Of a stretch of 12,819 nt of DNA, positions 11,789 to 12,819 are shown in pieces. Location of the stretch: positions 1 to 12,819 of the forward strand of contig CABUUE010000019.1 of assembly GCA_902494685.1 (NCBI GenBank), in the 5' to 3' direction. Below the pieces are notes generated by a model. The model had not been told where the DNA came from. It ran no database searches and worked only from the letters and a program-made list of their open reading frames with translations. The first letter of the stretch is position 1; every line of letters begins with the position of its first letter. This DNA comes from an uncultured Collinsella sp. Lineage in GTDB: Bacteria > Actinomycetota > Coriobacteriia > Coriobacteriales > Coriobacteriaceae. Made by a program: the position numbers and the translations under genes.

Positions 11789-12819
11789 TTAAACCTCCTC
11801 GCCGGTCGCGCCAGCGCCATCCGAGCCTGCAGCCGCCAGGTCCACACCCTCGGCGACCGTCGCCACAGCGTCGCCCGGCCAGGCGACCTTGGTCAGGTCG
11901 GCCGCAGCCAGCGACTCGGCACTCACGGCATCCTCGCCCTGCTCCAGCACGCGACGACGCAGGGCGGCAGAGAGCGCGTGCGCCCACAGGCCCTCGGCCT
12001 CGGCCAGGCGCTGCGTAGCGGGAGCGTCGGAGAGCAGACCCTCGGGCGTATAGCAAATGACGCTCGAGCGCTTAACGAACTCTTCGACCGAAAGCGGGTT
12101 GGAGAACATGGCCGTGCCGCCGGTCGGCAGCGTGTGGTTGGGGCCAGCAACATAATCGCCAAGCGGCTCGGAGCTCCAAGCGCCCACAAAGATGGCGCCG
12201 GCGTTGCGAATGCCGCCAAGCAGGCCCATTGCGTCCTTGCAGTGCAGCTCAAGGTGCTCGGGCGCCACGGTGTTCACGGCCTCGACGGCGGCAGCCATAT
12301 CGGCGGCCACCACGATGGTGCCTTCGTTGTCGAGCGAAGCGCGCGTGATCTCGGCACGCGGCGACTGCGCCACCAGGATGTCGATGCCAGCCTCGACCTC
12401 GCGCGCAAACTGTTCGTCGCAAGTCACCAGATAGCATGCTGCCAGCGGATCGTGCTCGGCCTGGGCCATCAGGTCTGCCGCGACCACCATAGGCTTGGCC
12501 GTGGCATCGGCCAGCACGCAGACCTCGGACGGGCCAGCGACCATGTCGATTCCCACATCGCCCGAGACAATCTGCTTAGCCGCGGCGACAAAAGCGTTGC
12601 CCGGGCCGGTGATCTTGTCGACGCGCGGAATGGTCTCGGTGCCGTACGCCAGCGCGGCCACGGCCTGAGCGCCGCCCACCATATAGATTTCGTCCACGCC
12701 GCCGAGCTTTGCCGCGGCGAGCGTGTAGGGGCTGATCAGGCCGTCCTTTTGCGGCGGCGTCACCATAACCACGCGCTTGACGCCGGCAACCTTGGCGGGA
12801 ATGGCGTTCATGAGCACGG
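11789..12819 (-). CDS. hisD: Histidinol dehydrogenase HisD (5' end outside the window)
   Basis: The C-terminal 343 or so codons are present; the N-terminal part (about 100 residues by comparison with the ~430-residue family) lies beyond the right edge. The enzyme oxidises L-histidinol to L-histidine in two NAD-dependent steps. Counting from the Val codon at 12815-12817, the signature runs from KITGPGNAFVAAAK (68-81) to DMVAGPSEV (91-99). The zinc and catalytic residues are Gln119 and His122 (MAQAEHDP), Glu187-His188 (APEHLE), Asp221 (GDYVAGPNHTLPTGGTA) and His280 (GLWAHALS). After that His there are 62 more residues, against about 15 in E. coli HisD. The extra tail is Ala/Asp/Glu/Gly-rich and ends GATGEEV. 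As the first operon gene in view, it makes an upstream hisG likely but unseen. Confidence 0.96.
   Translation of the reverse strand, partial: VLMNAIPAKVAGVKRVVMVTPPQKDGLISPYTLAAAKLGGVDEIYMVGGAQAVAALAYGTETIPRVDKITGPGNAFVAAAKQIVSGDVGIDMVAGPSEVCVLADATAKPMVVAADLMAQAEHDPLAACYLVTCDEQFAREVEAGIDILVAQSPRAEITRASLDNEGTIVVAADMAAAVEAVNTVAPEHLELHCKDAMGLLGGIRNAGAIFVGAWSSEPLGDYVAGPNHTLPTGGTAMFSNPLSVEEFVKRSSVICYTPEGLLSDAPATQRLAEAEGLWAHALSAALRRRVLEQGEDAVSAESLAAADLTKVAWPGDAVATVAEGVDLAAAGSDGAGATGEEV

Noticed and set aside
10837..12018. Plus-strand open frame of about 393 codons antisense to hisC and hisD
   Set aside because: It is a shadow frame across two well-supported genes, and its translation is low-complexity Arg/His/Pro-rich.
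1..12819. CRISPR array, insertion sequence or prophage signs
   Set aside because: No regularly spaced repeats, transposase, integrase or phage-like genes were seen. The inverted repeats found are short and isolated.

Overview
The window looks like chromosomal housekeeping DNA from a GC-rich actinobacterium, most probably of the class Coriobacteriia (Collinsella-like). This is an inference from three things: the strongly GC-biased coding sequence, the mazG - eno - divIC - ppx neighbourhood typical of Actinobacteria, and the style of the compact his operon. No mobile-element gene, CRISPR array, tRNA or rRNA was recognised. Almost every gene lies on the minus strand; the one exception is a PHP-family phosphatase.

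Layout from left to right. Bases 1-277 hold no gene I can support. They contain a run of GC-rich hairpins ending in a plus-strand intrinsic terminator (139-178), then a 16-bp inverted repeat (198-264). Bases 278-3556 (minus, read right to left) are eno (enolase), divIC (septum-formation membrane protein) and ppx (Ppx/GppA phosphatase). eno has its own promoter region and terminator, and divIC-ppx look like a two-gene unit. Bases 3747-5702 (minus) are a three-gene unit: a free-standing LarC C-terminal domain, a YfcE-type phosphodiesterase and the house-cleaning pyrophosphohydrolase MazG, closed by a strong terminator at 3696-3740. Bases 5896-6807 (plus) encode a PHP-domain protein that resembles histidinol-phosphate phosphatase. 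Bases 6808-7116 are a non-coding spacer made of nested inverted repeats.

Bases 7117-12819 (minus) are the operon hisD-hisC-hisB-hisH-hisA-hisF-hisI-hisE. Most of its junctions are overlapping, abutting or separated by a few bases, and hisD runs off the right edge. The operon covers IMP-type cyclisation (HisH/HisF), PR-ATP hydrolysis (HisE), PR-AMP opening (HisI), isomerisation (HisA), dehydration (HisB), transamination (HisC) and the final oxidation (HisD). HisG is not in view, and HisB has no phosphatase domain. The convergent PHP gene is therefore the natural candidate for the missing histidinol-phosphatase step.

I see no convincing new multi-gene system. The items most worth a second look are the orphan LarC2-like gene, the nested repeat spacer between the PHP gene and hisE, the hairpin-rich left edge, and a 10-bp direct repeat across the eno promoter. 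Several starts are better placed downstream of the longest reading frame (divIC, yfcE, larC2, hisH, hisC), on the basis of Shine-Dalgarno position and family N-termini.
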